The notes: generated by a model from the letters alone, not told the origin. A DNA stretch of 64,000 nucleotides from Hymenobacter cellulosilyticus (GCF_022919215.1 NZ_CP095046.1:2780501-2844500), one strand, 5' to 3'. Shown: positions 37,468-47,391, counted from the first letter of the stretch. Numbers and translations: made by a program.

Positions 37468-38783
37468 CTACCCCGGGAAAAAAAGCAAAAAAGAGGTGCC
37501 CAGCCCTTCGATGGAGTTGACCTCGATGCGGATGCCGTGCAGATCGGCAATGGTGCGGGCAATGGACAGCCCCAGCCCGTAGCTGTCCGGATCGGTGGTG
37601 CTGCCCTTATCGAAGCGGTGAAACAGGCGGGGCAGCTGCTCCTTGCTGATGCCCCGGCCCGTGTCGCGCACTTCCAGCACGTATCCGGCTGGGGCCTCGG
37701 GCCGCCCCAGCAGCATGATTTGCCCGCCTTCCCGGTTGTACTTGATGGCATTGCCGACCAGGTTGAACAGCAGGGTAAACAGCAGGCCGCGGTTGGCGCC
37801 CTGCACCACAAAGTCGGGCTGTACTTCCTGAGTCAGGGTGAGGTTCAGCACGGCCAGCCGATCCTGCACTTCCTCACTGACCTCGGCTACCAGCTGGGCC
37901 AGGGAGACGGTTTCGGTGCGCGGAAACTGGTCGTTTTCGATTTTGGAAATCATCAGCAACGACTTGATGATGGTGCGCAGCCGGTGCACCGTGCGTTGCG
38001 ACTCCACCACCCGCAGCAGGTTTTCATCCGACAGGCTTTCGTCCGATAGCATGTTATCGAAGCGGTACTGCAGGGCGGCCAGTGGGGTAAGCAGCTCGTG
38101 GGAGGCGTCGGCAATAAACTTGCGTTCCTTGGAAAAGGAGGCCTGAATGGTGGTCATCATTTCCCGCAGGCTCTCATCGAGGTAGCGAAAGTCGTCGGTC
38201 GTCGTCGGGACGGGGTGAAGTTGAAGGCGGCCGGGTGGTGGGCATTCTTGAGCCGCTGCCGGATGATGACGTAAAACGGCTCGAGCAGGTAACGGAAAAA
38301 AGCCAGGTCGGCCAGGGTAGTCAGGGCCACGGCCGCCAGCAGGATGTAGAAGGCGTAGGTGCGGAAGTTGCGCTCCGTCTCGTCGATGCTGCCCGTGCTG
38401 CGCCCGATTTCGAGCAGATAGTATTTCGGGCCCTGGGCAAAGGAATAGCTCAGCACCCGGTACTCGACAATCTCATCTTCCACGGCCCGCTTCGAGTCCT
38501 CAATCACGTCGATGCGCGGTCCGGGCGGAATTTCCTCGAGCGAAATAAACTCCTCCTTGAGCAGGTTGTAGCTACCATACGACGACTGGTCGCCCTCAAT
38601 AAAGGTGGAGATGCCGTTGCGGCGAATCAGGCGCAGCACTTTTTCCTTTTTCTGGGCTAGGCGGTTATCCGTCGATACCAGGGCCAGCCGACTCATTACC
38701 GGCGGCAGCACCACCACCAGCAGCAGCAGAATTACCACCCGCGAGAGGCCGTTAAATAAGGTGAATTTGGTGCTAAGCTTCAA
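37468..38783 (-). CDS. Sensor histidine kinase of an OmpR-type system (one frameshift)
   Basis: 438 residues after adding one base to G4 38212-38215. Two membrane segments (VVILLLLVVVLPPVMSRLAL near the N-terminus; YAFYILLAAVALTTLADLAF at about 150) enclose a 110-residue periplasmic sensor. A HAMP-like linker follows, then HisKA (ERKFIADASHELLTPLAALQ, phospho-His in SHELLTP) and an HATPase domain (LVGNAIKYNREGG, VRDTGRGISKEQLPRLFHRF, SYGLGLSIA). It is downstream of the response regulator at 38954-39628, with a repeat element in the gap. Confidence 0.85.
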
Positions 38784-38826
38784 AAGAGGAAGGATTTAGA
38801 ATAGCAGGCAGCGGTATAAAAAAGGC

Positions 38827-38915
38827 CGTCATGCGGAGCGCAGCCGAGGCACTCTATCACCAAAGTAACTAGTTCCTCTGGTAGTAGAGATGCTTCGGCT
38901 GTGCGCCGCATGACG
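38827..38915. repeat. Palindromic intergenic repeat between regulator and kinase genes
   Basis: Arm 38827-38856 beginning CGTCATGCGGAGCGCAGCCG and the inverted arm 38886-38915, whose complement begins CGTCATGCGGCGCACAGCCG. It lies inside the two-component operon and may reduce read-through into the kinase gene. Confidence 0.72.
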
Positions 38916-38953
38916 TGTGGTGTAAGCTATTCTGATTTTGGCCAATAAATACC

Positions 38954-39628
38954 TCACAGCCGGGCCCGGTAGCCCACGCCGCGTACGGTTTCGAGCCATT
39001 CCACGTCGGCCAGCTGCCCGAGCTTTTTGCGCAGGTTTTTGATGTGGGCGTCGATGTAGTTGGAGTCGAAGCCGGCTTCGGGCAGGTTGCCCCAGATATG
39101 CTCCGTCAGCTGCAGGCGGGTCATCACCCGGTTTTTGTGCAGCACCAGGTAGCTCAGCACGTCGAACTCTTTGACCGACAAGCTTACTTCCTGACCCTGG
39201 TGCAGCAGGCGGCGGGCCTGCAGGTCCAGCTCGAAGTCGCCGCAGCCCACCAGCGGCTTGTGCAAGCCAAAGCGGCGGCGCGTAATAGCGTGCATGCGGG
39301 CCAGCAGCTCGGGTAGGGAGAAGGGTTTGGCCAGGTAATCGTCGGCGCCCAGCTCCAGGCCGCCAATCCGGTCCTCTACCGCGCCCCGGGCCGTGAGGAT
39401 GATAACGGCTGCCGTCAAATCGTTTTGCTTGGCTTCGGCCAGCACGTCGAGGCCGTCGCCATCGGGCAGGCCCAGGTCCAGCAGCACAAAGTCGAAGGGC
39501 GTGTCGGCCAGGTGGGAGCGGGCCTCGCGGGCCGTGCGGGCCACGGTGCAGGTAAAGTTTTGCTGGTGCAGGAAGATGCCCAGCTCGCGGGCCAGGGTGC
39601 GCTCATCTTCCACGATAAGAACCGTCAT
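38954..39628 (-). CDS. OmpR/PhoB-family response regulator
   Basis: 224 residues. Receiver: MTVLIVEDERTLARELGIFL, phospho-Asp in FDFVLLDLGLPDGDGLDVLA, Thr in VIILTARGAVEDRIGGLELG, Lys in DDYLAKPFSLPELLARM. The winged-helix domain starts near residue 130 (FELDLQARRLLHQGQEVSLS, KEFDVLSYLVLHKNRVMTRL, SNYIDAHIKNLRKKLGQL, TVRGVGYR). Transcribed before the kinase 37468-38783; start at 39628 lies 21 bases after the beta-barrel gene's end. The whole stretch 40726-37468 may be one transcript. Confidence 0.92.
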   Translation of the reverse strand: MTVLIVEDERTLARELGIFLHQQNFTCTVARTAREARSHLADTPFDFVLLDLGLPDGDGLDVLAEAKQNDLTAAVIILTARGAVEDRIGGLELGADDYLAKPFSLPELLARMHAITRRRFGLHKPLVGCGDFELDLQARRLLHQGQEVSLSVKEFDVLSYLVLHKNRVMTRLQLTEHIWGNLPEAGFDSNYIDAHIKNLRKKLGQLADVEWLETVRGVGYRARL

Positions 39629-39649
39629 GACAAACTAAAAGGCAGCGAA

Positions 39650-40726
39650 CTACAGGGTATACGAAACGCTGGTGGTGAAATAAGAGCGGGCGTGGGTCAC
39701 GTCGTCGGGCAGCAAGTTAACCGGAATGGAATAGCGCCAGGCGGCCTGCACCGCTACGGCCCCGAGGTGGTAGGTTACCGGCACGCGCAGCTCGTAGGTC
39801 AGCACCCGAAAGCGCGTCACCGGGTTTTCGGTCGTGGTGGTAATGGTGGTAGTACCACCGCTGCCACTGCCGCCGCCACTGCCGGTTCCGCCATTTCCGT
39901 TGCCGTTTCCTTTGCCCTTACCCTTGCCGTTGCCAGGGTTGTTGCCACGCACAATCTGCTGCTCGATGCTGGTTTCCACGAAGTGCTGGGTGCCGGCCGC
40001 CACGCTCAGGCGGGGCTCAATAGCCACGTAGGCCTTGGGCGTGAACACCTTGTCGATTTCGAAATAGCGGGAGTTGTCGAGCACCAGGAAAAAGTCGTTG
40101 CTTTCCCCAAACAGGTAGGCCGCGTTCAGGCGCGAGTACACGTAGCCCCAGTCCCAGCCCACATAGGCGTCAATCGAGTTGTTGGTGCTGGACTTGACCA
40201 GGGGACTGTTGCGGGCAAACAGAAAGTGGGAATAACTCAGGGAGGCATCCACTGTCTTGGTCAGGTCGCCGTCCCAGCCCACCGACAGGTCGGTTTCGTC
40301 GATAAAGCTGGGCGTGTCGAACAGGTTGAAGCTCACCACCGAGCCCCAGATGCCGTAGCGGCTGGTATAGCTCAGCTCGGCGGCCGTGTAGGGGAAGCGC
40401 GTGGTTTGGGTGCGGCCAAAAAAGGAGGAGTTGGTGCCGTAGCTCAGCTCGGCCCGGACGCTGCCGCGCGGCTCCTCCTTGGGAGGAACGGGAGGCGGCG
40501 GAGGCGGTGGTGGAGGAACCGGCTTGACGGGCGCTTTTACCAGGACTTTCACCGGCGTTTTAACGACTACCGGCTGGGCGGGTACTTTTTTCTTTGGGGG
40601 CGTTGTGGTCGTGCGCGGCTTGGGTTTAGTGGTGCCCACGCTCTGACCGGCTGCCGCCAACCCAAAGCCCAACTGGGCGGTCAGCAGCAACCCCAGCAAA
40701 CGGGGCAAGCCAAATAAAAAAGCCAT
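39650..40726 (-). CDS. Outer-membrane beta-barrel-like protein with Pro-rich and Gly/Asn/Lys loops
   Basis: 358 residues. Signal peptide MAFLFGLPRLLGLLLTAQLG. Residues 30-90 are a Thr/Lys/Pro-rich segment including a run of eight to nine Pro (VPPPPPPPPPVPP). Then strands of a barrel: RAELSYGTNSSFFGRT, YTAAELSYTSRYGIWGSV, LSVGWDGDLTKTVDASLSYS, DAYVGWDWGYVYSRLNAAYL. A loop of GNGKGKGKGNGNGNGGTGSG type interrupts the barrel before FRVLTYELRVPVTYHLG and the final strand ARSYFTTSVSYTL. Function unknown. The Pro-rich N-terminus resembles a TonB-like periplasmic spacer. Probably co-transcribed with the regulator downstream. Confidence 0.68.
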   Translation of the reverse strand: MAFLFGLPRLLGLLLTAQLGFGLAAAGQSVGTTKPKPRTTTTPPKKKVPAQPVVVKTPVKVLVKAPVKPVPPPPPPPPPVPPKEEPRGSVRAELSYGTNSSFFGRTQTTRFPYTAAELSYTSRYGIWGSVVSFNLFDTPSFIDETDLSVGWDGDLTKTVDASLSYSHFLFARNSPLVKSSTNNSIDAYVGWDWGYVYSRLNAAYLFGESNDFFLVLDNSRYFEIDKVFTPKAYVAIEPRLSVAAGTQHFVETSIEQQIVRGNNPGNGKGKGKGNGNGNGGTGSGGGSGSGGTTTITTTTENPVTRFRVLTYELRVPVTYHLGAVAVQAAWRYSIPVNLLPDDVTHARSYFTTSVSYTL

Positions 40727-40746
40727 ATGCTCGCAATCAGTAGTGC

Positions 40747-41109
40747 TTAGTGCCCGCGGCCGTGGCTCCGGCCAGCACCCGCGCCCCGGCTGCCGCCGTT
40801 GCTGCTACTGCTGCGGGCACTGTGGCCGCCTTCGGCGCCTCTGCTACTACTACGAGCACTACGGGCCGAGCGTTCCGGTCGACTGCTGCGGGCCGAGTGG
40901 TCGGTGGACCGCTCGGCCGATGCGCCGCCCTCCACGCGCTGGGGTTTGCTCTGGCGCTGGGAGTGGGGCACGGCTTTTACCGGGGGCTGGGCGCTACCGC
41001 GCCCCGGCTTGTCGCCCTGTCGCAACAGGGCTTCCGGCCGGTAAGCCCGACTGGGCAGAGCGGCCGTCACCAGCACCAGCATACAAAGCAAACGAATCAA
41101 AATTGTCAT
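40747..41109 (-). CDS. Secreted Ser/Arg/Gly-rich low-complexity protein
   Basis: 120 residues. Signal peptide MTILIRLLCMLVLVTAALPS cut near SRA. The rest is basic and repetitive: KAVPHSQRQSKPQRVEGGAS, AERSTDHSARSSRPERSARS, ARSSSRGAEGGHSARSSSSN and a tail GGSRGAGAGRSHGRGH. No fold is predicted; likely disordered in the periplasm or outside. It sits 20 bases upstream of the barrel gene and shares its direction, so all may be one transcript. Function unknown. Confidence 0.58.
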   Translation of the reverse strand: MTILIRLLCMLVLVTAALPSRAYRPEALLRQGDKPGRGSAQPPVKAVPHSQRQSKPQRVEGGASAERSTDHSARSSRPERSARSARSSSRGAEGGHSARSSSSNGGSRGAGAGRSHGRGH

Positions 41110-41247
41110 GAAAAAGGGGCAAAGTCATCAGGCCCACAGCAACCTACTGCATTTTGAGCTCTCAAACACGCGTGAGCTGCGAAACAGTGCCGGCCAGCTT
41201 CTAATTTGGTCAGAAGTATGGCTGGCAGGAAAGCGTGAGATGCAAAA

Positions 41248-41643
41248 TTAGCGCTCCAAACGGTGACCATTGCCATTACCGCGGCCAGTTTGGTGCGCGC
41301 TGCTACCCCCGTGCAAGCCATGGCTCCGGGTGCCGCGTGCTACCCGCCCACCCTGCGGCCGTTGAGCCGAGCGGCCCGAGCGGGCTACTGCACTTACTGC
41401 CGCGCCCCGAGCCGGGCCGCGCAGCGTAGTGCCCTGCGCTACGGCCTGCACCTGCTGTCCGTGGTTGGATTTGGGCGCTAGTTGCTCGGGGCTGGGCTCA
41501 GTTAAGTCTTTCCGTTTTGCTTCATCCTGCTGACGCTCGGCCGAGGTGGGTTTGGCTGCGCGCTGGGCGTCGGTCACAGGCGTTTGGGCCTGGGCGGCAA
41601 ACGAGCAAAACAGGGCGGCGAGGGCGAAAACCAACTTTTTCAT
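41248..41643 (-). CDS. Secreted Arg/Gly/His-rich low-complexity protein
   Basis: 131 residues. Signal peptide MKKLVFALAALFCSFAAQAQ. An acidic/Gln-rich helix follows (TDAQRAAKPTSAERQQDEAK, RKDLTEPSPEQLAPKSNHGQ), then a basic Arg/Gly/Ser/His region (ARGAAVSAVARSGRSAQRPQ, GRVARGTRSHGLHGGSSAHQ, GRGNGNGHRLER). It resembles the 40747-41109 product in style and in its GRGNGH-type tail. 138 bases separate them. No known domain. Confidence 0.58.
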   Translation of the reverse strand: MKKLVFALAALFCSFAAQAQTPVTDAQRAAKPTSAERQQDEAKRKDLTEPSPEQLAPKSNHGQQVQAVAQGTTLRGPARGAAVSAVARSGRSAQRPQGGRVARGTRSHGLHGGSSAHQTGRGNGNGHRLER

Positions 41644-41863
41644 GGGAGCAAAGCTTAATTAGGAAGGGAATGCATCAAACCTAGCTCGGCAACATGATGT
41701 GAAAATGATAAGCCCCGGGTTTGCCTTATCTTCCCGCCACCTCTTCTGCCGGCCACCGGCAGGGTTAGCGCATTAGCGGTAAAATTTGCCTTATTAGTCC
41801 ACAAAATGGGGCGGAGCTTGGGGCATGCCCGCATACATCAGGTAAGTATATACAAGACAACAG

Positions 41864-42886
41864 ATGCAGATAGGAATCGACAGTTTCGCAGCGCTGCTGC
41901 TGGATAACGGTACCGGGACCCAGCTCAGCGGGGCCCAGGCCATGGGGCAGCTACTGGACCGGATTGAGCTGGCCGACCAGGTCGGGCTGGACGTGTTTGG
42001 CATCGGGGAGCACCACCGCCCCGAATACCTGGACTCGGCGCCGGCCGTGATTCTGGCCGCCGCCGCGGCCCGTACCAAGCAGATTCGCCTCACCAGCGCC
42101 GTAACCGTGCTTAGCGCCGCCGACCCGGTCCGCGTGTTTCAGCAGTTTGCCACCCTAGATTTGATTTCGCAGGGCCGGGCCGAAATGGTGGTGGGCCGGG
42201 GCTCGTCCGTCGAGGCGTTTCCTCTGTTTGGCTTCGACCTCGACGACTACGACGCGCTGTTCACCGAAAAGCTGGAGCTGCTGCTGGCCATTCGCGAAAA
42301 TGAGCGCCTGCGCTGGAGCGGCAAATTCCGGCCCGCGCTGACGGGCCAGGGTATCTACCCGCGGCCGGTTCAGAGTCCGCTGCCGATTTGGCTGGGCGTG
42401 GGCGGCACGCCTCAGTCGTTTGCCCGGGCCGGCACGCTGGGCCTGCCTCTGATGGTGGCCATCATCGGAGGCGAAACCCACCGCTTCCGTCCCCTGGTCG
42501 ACCTGTACCGGGAGGCCGGCCGCCGCGCTGGTTTTACGCCCGAGCAGCTGCCGGTGGGTTTGCATTCATTGGGCTACGTGGTCGAAACCACGGAGGAGGC
42601 TGTGGAAAGCTTCTACCCCGGCTACGCCCGCACCTTCAGCAGCCGGGCCCGGGAGCGGGGCGGTTCGCCCGTTACCCGGCCCCAGTTTGATGCCCAAGCC
42701 GGCCCGACGGGTGCCCTGCTGGTTGGCAGCCCCGAGGAAGTAGCGGCCAAGATTCAACGGCACAGTGAGGCTTTGGGCGGTATCACGCGGGTCACGTTTC
42801 AGATGGACGTGGCCACGCTGCCCCACGCGCAGTTGCTGCGGGCCATTGAGTTGCTGGGCACGCGCGTAGCTCCCTTGCTGCGCTAA
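41864..42886 (+). CDS. Luciferase-like flavin-dependent monooxygenase (LLM class, copy 1)
   Basis: 340 residues. Typical bacterial luciferase-like fold: MQIGIDSFAALLLDNGTGTQ, IELADQVGLDVFGIGEHHRP, RIRLTSAVTVLSAADPVRVF, QFATLDLISQGRAEMVVGRG, and in the C-terminal half RPVQSPLPIWLGVGGTPQSF and LLVGSPEEVAAKIQRH. It uses FMNH2 and O2; substrate unknown. It stands alone with a terminator 44 bases after the stop. Members of this family in the window are also at 47842-48888 and 48931-50055. Confidence 0.88.
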   Translation: MQIGIDSFAALLLDNGTGTQLSGAQAMGQLLDRIELADQVGLDVFGIGEHHRPEYLDSAPAVILAAAAARTKQIRLTSAVTVLSAADPVRVFQQFATLDLISQGRAEMVVGRGSSVEAFPLFGFDLDDYDALFTEKLELLLAIRENERLRWSGKFRPALTGQGIYPRPVQSPLPIWLGVGGTPQSFARAGTLGLPLMVAIIGGETHRFRPLVDLYREAGRRAGFTPEQLPVGLHSLGYVVETTEEAVESFYPGYARTFSSRARERGGSPVTRPQFDAQAGPTGALLVGSPEEVAAKIQRHSEALGGITRVTFQMDVATLPHAQLLRAIELLGTRVAPLLR

Positions 42887-42929
42887 AAAGCCCGGTGAAG
42901 GGGTTAAATGCCGTTGCCGGCTAGGAAAT

Positions 42930-42968
42930 GTAAAAGGCCCGCTTCTACTTTAGAAGTGGACCTTTTAC
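42930..42968. terminator. Bidirectional terminator between convergent genes
   Basis: gtaaaagg (42930-42937) pairs with ccttttac (42961-42968); the inner cttcta (42942-42947) pairs with tagaag (42951-42956). Lies between the LLM gene (+) and the PAS kinase gene (-). Confidence 0.8.
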
Positions 42969-42980
42969 ACGATGGTGGGG

Positions 42981-44198
42981 CTAGGCTAGGTCAATGAAGA
43001 AAGTGGTGCCCTCGTTTTCCTTGCTTTCCAGCCATATCTGGCCTTCGTGCAGCTCCACAATTTGCTTGGTAATGAACAGGCCCAGTCCGGTCGTGGTGTC
43101 GCCGTAGAGGCCGGGCCGGGACGCTGAGGTGAACTTCTCGAAGACGTGGGGCTGCAAGTGCTGAGGAATGCCCAGGCCCGTGTCGTGCACCGTGAGGCGG
43201 GTGCGGCCCTCGTGCTGCCGGAGCGTGACGCGAATCTTGCCGCCGGCCGGGGTAAACTTGAAGGCGTTGGAAAGCAGGTTGTCCAGGATGCGGCCAAACT
43301 TTTCGGCGTGAATATCGGCGTACACGGGCTCCGGCGGGCACTCCAGAATCAGGTCAATTTTCTTTTCCCGGGCCGTAACGCGAAACACCACTAGGCTTTC
43401 TTCCAGAAAGGTCCCGAGGTTAGTGCGGTGTCGTTCGGAGCGGGTCGACTCCAACTGCCCCAGGAAAAGTACATCCTTAAGCAGGGTATTGGCTTTTTTG
43501 CAGGCCGCCTCAATCAGCGTCAGTAGCTCCTGCACATCCTGCTGCGCCGAGGGTGGGGCAATGCCGCGCACGCTTGGGTTGTCGCGCAGGATGTCCACCA
43601 CCATTTCAATATTGTACAGCGGGCTTTTCAAATCGTGGGCGGCCAGCTGCAGAATCGTTTCCTGCGCATCGTAAAGGCGCTTGTGCCCCGCTTCCAGCTG
43701 CTTACGCTCGGTTATGTCCTCCAGGGTGGTATAACCCAGCTCGCCTCCGTCGTCGGGGAAAAGCACGGAGGTAACCCGGCACCAGAAAGTGGAGCCGTCG
43801 GGCCGCACCAGGCAGGTTTCGAGCACAAAGCTGGGCTCCTTGTGCGCCCACAGCCGCTGCTGCAGCTTGGTCCAGTCGGCCAGGTGGTCGGGGTGGGAAA
43901 ACTCCAGAATGCGCCGGCCCACCACCTGGTCGGCGTTTCCCAACCCGAGCATGGTGGCCAGGGCCTGGTTGGCTTGCAGAATCTTCAGGTTCGGGTCAAT
44001 GATTTTCTGGCCCAGAGGCGAATTCTCGAACACCGTCCGAAACCGGTCCTGGCTGCGCTGATAGTGCTGGTCGGTTTCCCGTTGAGCCTGATTTTCGGCT
44101 TGCTCTTTCTGTAGCCGGCTATTTTGCTGTTCCAGGCCTTCCTGATCCGGGCCGCGAGTGCTACTGCCGGGAGTAGGGGATAAAGAATCTGTAGCCAT
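42981..44198 (-). CDS. Soluble PAS-domain sensor histidine kinase
   Basis: 405 residues, no membrane segment. A polar N-terminus with helices (ENQAQRETDQHYQRSQDRF) leads into a PAS domain (FRTVFENSPLGQKIIDPNLK, ILQANQALATMLGLGNADQV, GRRILEFSHPDHLADW; PAC part YTTLEDITERKQLEAGHKRL). HisKA: His in ILQLAAHDLKSPLYNIEMVV. HATPase: NLLSNAFKFTPAGGKIRVTL, VHDTGLGIPQHLQPHVFEKF, TTGLGLFITKQIVELHEGQI. Divergent from the receiver-only protein at 44374, a probable phosphotransfer partner. Cytoplasmic signal, perhaps redox or light through PAS, unknown. Confidence 0.9.
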   Translation of the reverse strand: MATDSLSPTPGSSTRGPDQEGLEQQNSRLQKEQAENQAQRETDQHYQRSQDRFRTVFENSPLGQKIIDPNLKILQANQALATMLGLGNADQVVGRRILEFSHPDHLADWTKLQQRLWAHKEPSFVLETCLVRPDGSTFWCRVTSVLFPDDGGELGYTTLEDITERKQLEAGHKRLYDAQETILQLAAHDLKSPLYNIEMVVDILRDNPSVRGIAPPSAQQDVQELLTLIEAACKKANTLLKDVLFLGQLESTRSERHRTNLGTFLEESLVVFRVTAREKKIDLILECPPEPVYADIHAEKFGRILDNLLSNAFKFTPAGGKIRVTLRQHEGRTRLTVHDTGLGIPQHLQPHVFEKFTSASRPGLYGDTTTGLGLFITKQIVELHEGQIWLESKENEGTTFFIDLA

Positions 44199-44373
44199 AG
44201 AAAAAATTAAAATCGCGCCTAAGTGCTGGTAAAGATACAGCTTTGGGCAACCACTAGCAGTGGGAACGAGATTTTGGCCCCGAATACGCGGCAGAGCACT
44301 ATCTTTCCCGCAAAGTGCCTTGTGAAGAACTACTCTGCCCCCGGGGCGGTTGTAAGACTAGAATCTAATTTTT

Positions 44374-44796
44374 ATGCAAAAACTTTCCAGTGTTCTGCTT
44401 GTCGATGATGACCCCACGACCAATATTCTAAATGAACGATTACTCAAAGGGCTGGGCGTAGCAGAGGACTACCTTACTGCCCACGACGGGGCAGAGGCTC
44501 TACAAGTGCTGGACGAGCTAGCAACCCGGGCTACACCGGTGAATCCGGTATTGGTGCTGCTCGATGTAAAAATGCCCGGAATGGACGGTATGACTTTTCT
44601 GGAGTCGTACCAGGGCTTGTCGCTGGCGCAGCAGCAGGCCGTGGTTATTGTGCTGCACACGGCCTCCATGCAGTCCAAGGACTTGAATCGGCTGGACGAG
44701 CTGCCTGTAGCCGGCTTGGTGAGCAAACCCTTGACCAAGGAAAAGGTAGACACGATTCTCAAGCTGCATTACCAGCGCCAGTTCCCGGCTAGCTAA
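44374..44796 (+). CDS. Receiver-only response regulator (CheY-like)
   Basis: 140 residues with one receiver domain and no output: LLVDDDPTTNILNERLLKGL, phospho-Asp in NPVLVLLDVKMPGMDGMTFL, then AVVIVLHTASMQSKDLNRLD and Lys in LVSKPLTKEKVDTIL. It starts 176 bases from the divergent PAS kinase start, so the two share a promoter region and probably a pathway. Proteins like this pass phosphate to another protein or act by binding. Confidence 0.87.
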   Translation: MQKLSSVLLVDDDPTTNILNERLLKGLGVAEDYLTAHDGAEALQVLDELATRATPVNPVLVLLDVKMPGMDGMTFLESYQGLSLAQQQAVVIVLHTASMQSKDLNRLDELPVAGLVSKPLTKEKVDTILKLHYQRQFPAS

Positions 44797-45115
44797 AGCA
44801 TGTAGGGTACCGAACCAAGGGTTCTAAATCGGGTTGGCTAAGTCTACGACTTAAGGTCAAAAACCGCGTTAGTTCTCCTGGTGAAGGGCTTTTTACAGCA
44901 GCACTACCCGGATGCCGGAATCGGTTAAGGCAAAGTTCGGCAAGTGTGCGGCGGGATTGGGTAAACCCGAAATCCAGTGCCTAGGTGCAAATTATGCAAG
45001 AACCAGGACGGATTTCGTACCAACTTCGGCATCAGCAGACTGTTCCTTTGTAGGGTGATTCCAGGGCTTGTCGCTTACTCCCAGGACCTGCCCGGTTGCT
45101 CAATCTTCATCACCT
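44797..45115. other. Intergenic region before the copper ATPase gene, no gene seen
   Basis: 319 bases. The CopA-type start is at 45116; the upstream open frame to 45068 has no alignable residues. A TTCCTTTG element at 45043-45050 could be part of a promoter, about 66 bases before the start. I see no riboswitch-like or CueR-type operator palindrome. Confidence 0.35.
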
Positions 45116-47389
45116 ATGGAGTCTACAATCAAAACCGAAACCCTCGACATCGAAGGAATGACCTGCGCCTCGTGCGCTTCCTTTGTCGAAAAGTCCCTGA
45201 CCCGTACACCCGGCGTACAGAGGGCCGTGGTCAACTTTGCCACGGAAAAGGCCACTGTCGACTATTTACCTGCTCAGGCCAGCCCGGCCACGCTGAAAGA
45301 GGCCGTTGTGCAGGCCGGTTACGGCGTGACGGAGCGCGCCCCAGACACCAGTGCCGCCGACCGCCAGGCCGAAATCGATGAGCAGAAAGCCCGGGCCTAT
45401 GCTCAGCTCAAGCGCCGGTTTTGGGTAGCAACTGGCTTGGCCATCGTTATCATGCCCCTGAGTATGCTCATGCTCTGGCCCGCTATGATGCAGCGCGTGA
45501 ACATGCAATGGCTTAATTACGGATTGCTGCTGCTTACGCTGCCCGTGCTGCTTTACAGTGGGCGGGAGTTTTACACCTCGGCTTGGAATGGCTTCCGCCA
45601 CCGCGCCGCCAACATGGATACCCTCATTGCCGTGGGCACCGGCGCCGCGTTTCTGTACAGCCTGGCCGCCACCGTAGTTCCGGGCTTTTTCACAAGTCGC
45701 GGCCTGATGCCGGAAGTGTACTACGACACTACGGCTACCATCATTGCCCTAATTCTGCTGGGTAAAGTGCTGGAGCTGCGGGCGAAGACGCAGACGTCGG
45801 CTGCTATTAAGTCCTTGCTGGGCTTGCAGGCCAAAACGGCCCGCCTCGTGCGCCCCGGCGGACAGGAAATCGACGTGCCCATTGAGCAGGTACAGCTCAA
45901 TGACCTCATCGTAGTGCGGCCCGGCGAGAAGGTGGCCACCGACGGCATCCTTGAGGAAGGCCACTCGGCCGTGGACGAGGCCATGCTAACCGGGGAAAGC
46001 CTGCCGGTGGAGAAAAAAATCGGGGACCCAGTCTTTGGGGCTACGCTCAATAAGACCGGGTCCTTCCGCTTCCGCGTCACCAAGGTCGGCGCTGATACCA
46101 TGCTCTCCCAGATTGTGAAGCTGGTAGAAGACGCTCAGGGCAGCCGGGCCCCCATTCAGCGCCTGGCCGATAAAGTCAGCGCCATCTTCGTGCCCACCGT
46201 GGTTTGCATTGCCATCCTGACCTTCGTGCTCTGGTTTGATCTGGCCCCGGTGGAAGCTCGTCTGCCGCTGGCCCTGGTCAACTTTGTAGCCGTGCTCATC
46301 ATTGCCTGCCCCTGCGCTCTGGGGCTGGCCACGCCCACGGCCATCATGGTCAGCACCGGCAAAGGCGCTGAGCACGGTGTGCTGATTCGCAATGCGGAGG
46401 CGCTGGAAAAGGCATACCAAGTTAACACCGTGCTCCTCGACAAAACGGGCACCATTACCCGCGGGGAGCCCGCCGTGACGGACTTTGTGCCAGCCGCTGG
46501 ACAAACCGCTAGCGAGTTGCTGCAGATCGTGGCGGCAGTAGAGCGGCAGAGTGAGCACCCGCTGGCCGAAGCCGTGGTGCGCTACGCCGATGCTCAGCAA
46601 GCCCAGACTATTCCTGCCACCGGCTTTCGAGCCGTGGAGGGTAGGGGCGCCACAGCCACTGTGAACGGGCAAGCTGTGCTTATTGGCAACTTCCGCCTGC
46701 TCGACGAGGCCGGTATCGTCCTGCCTGCGGCTGTGCGCCAGCAGGCGGATGCCTTGCTGGCCCAGGCCAAAACGGTGCTCTATATTGCCGTAGCCGGTCA
46801 GGTAGCCGGCCTGCTGGGCGTAGCCGATACAGTCCGCGACACGTCGGCCGCGGCCATCCAGCGGCTGCAGGGCATGGGTATCGAAGTGGTGATGATGACC
46901 GGCGACAATCCTCAAACGGCCGCCCAGGTCGCCGCCCAGGTCGGTATTACGCGCTACTTCGCCGAGGTGCTGCCCCAGGATAAGGCTGGTAAAGTGAAAG
47001 AGCTCCAGGCCGAAGGCCGCGTGGTAGCCATGGTCGGCGACGGCATCAACGACGCGCCCGCGCTGGCTCAGGCCGACATCGGCTTGGCCATGGGTGGCGG
47101 GACCGACGTAGCCATGGAAGCCGCGGGCATCACCCTGATGCGCTCTGACCTGCAAGGAGTAGTCACGGCTATTGAGTTGAGCCGGCAAACGATTCGTACG
47201 ATCAAGCAGAACCTGTTTTTCGCCTTCATCTACAACACGCTCGGCATTCCCGTTGCCGCCGGCCTGCTCTACCCGGTCTTTGGCTGGCTACTCTCGCCCA
47301 TGCTGGCCGCCGGCGCTATGGCCCTGAGCTCGGTGTCGGTGCTGACCAACTCGCTTCGCCTGCGCAGTTTTTCCCCTCTTAAGAACTAG
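45116..47389 (+). CDS. copA: Copper-translocating P1B-type ATPase (CopA-like)
   Basis: 757 residues from ATG 45116. One heavy-metal-associated domain with GMTCASC (Cys17, Cys20), then eight membrane segments. Core motifs: [13 protein letters not shown], membrane CPC at 398-400 ([15 protein letters not shown]), phospho-Asp442 in [18 protein letters not shown] dipeptide in [13 protein letters not shown], and hinge [16 protein letters not shown]. The CPC motif and the MxxSS in the last segments ([16 protein letters not shown]) are those of Cu(I) exporters. It pumps Cu(I) out of the cytoplasm. The cupredoxin gene follows 2 bases after the stop and is co-transcribed. Confidence 0.93.
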   Translation: MESTIKTETLDIEGMTCASCASFVEKSLTRTPGVQRAVVNFATEKATVDYLPAQASPATLKEAVVQAGYGVTERAPDTSAADRQAEIDEQKARAYAQLKRRFWVATGLAIVIMPLSMLMLWPAMMQRVNMQWLNYGLLLLTLPVLLYSGREFYTSAWNGFRHRAANMDTLIAVGTGAAFLYSLAATVVPGFFTSRGLMPEVYYDTTATIIALILLGKVLELRAKTQTSAAIKSLLGLQAKTARLVRPGGQEIDVPIEQVQLNDLIVVRPGEKVATDGILEEGHSAVDEAMLTGESLPVEKKIGDPVFGATLNKTGSFRFRVTKVGADTMLSQIVKLVEDAQGSRAPIQRLADKVSAIFVPTVVCIAILTFVLWFDLAPVEARLPLALVNFVAVLIIACPCALGLATPTAIMVSTGKGAEHGVLIRNAEALEKAYQVNTVLLDKTGTITRGEPAVTDFVPAAGQTASELLQIVAAVERQSEHPLAEAVVRYADAQQAQTIPATGFRAVEGRGATATVNGQAVLIGNFRLLDEAGIVLPAAVRQQADALLAQAKTVLYIAVAGQVAGLLGVADTVRDTSAAAIQRLQGMGIEVVMMTGDNPQTAAQVAAQVGITRYFAEVLPQDKAGKVKELQAEGRVVAMVGDGINDAPALAQADIGLAMGGGTDVAMEAAGITLMRSDLQGVVTAIELSRQTIRTIKQNLFFAFIYNTLGIPVAAGLLYPVFGWLLSPMLAAGAMALSSVSVLTNSLRLRSFSPLKN

Positions 47390-47391
47390 GT

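Noticed and set aside
44797..45115. Copper-responsive riboswitch or CueR box before copA
   Set aside because: I searched the 319 bases for a palindrome with the CueR-type spacing and for a folded leader and saw neither.
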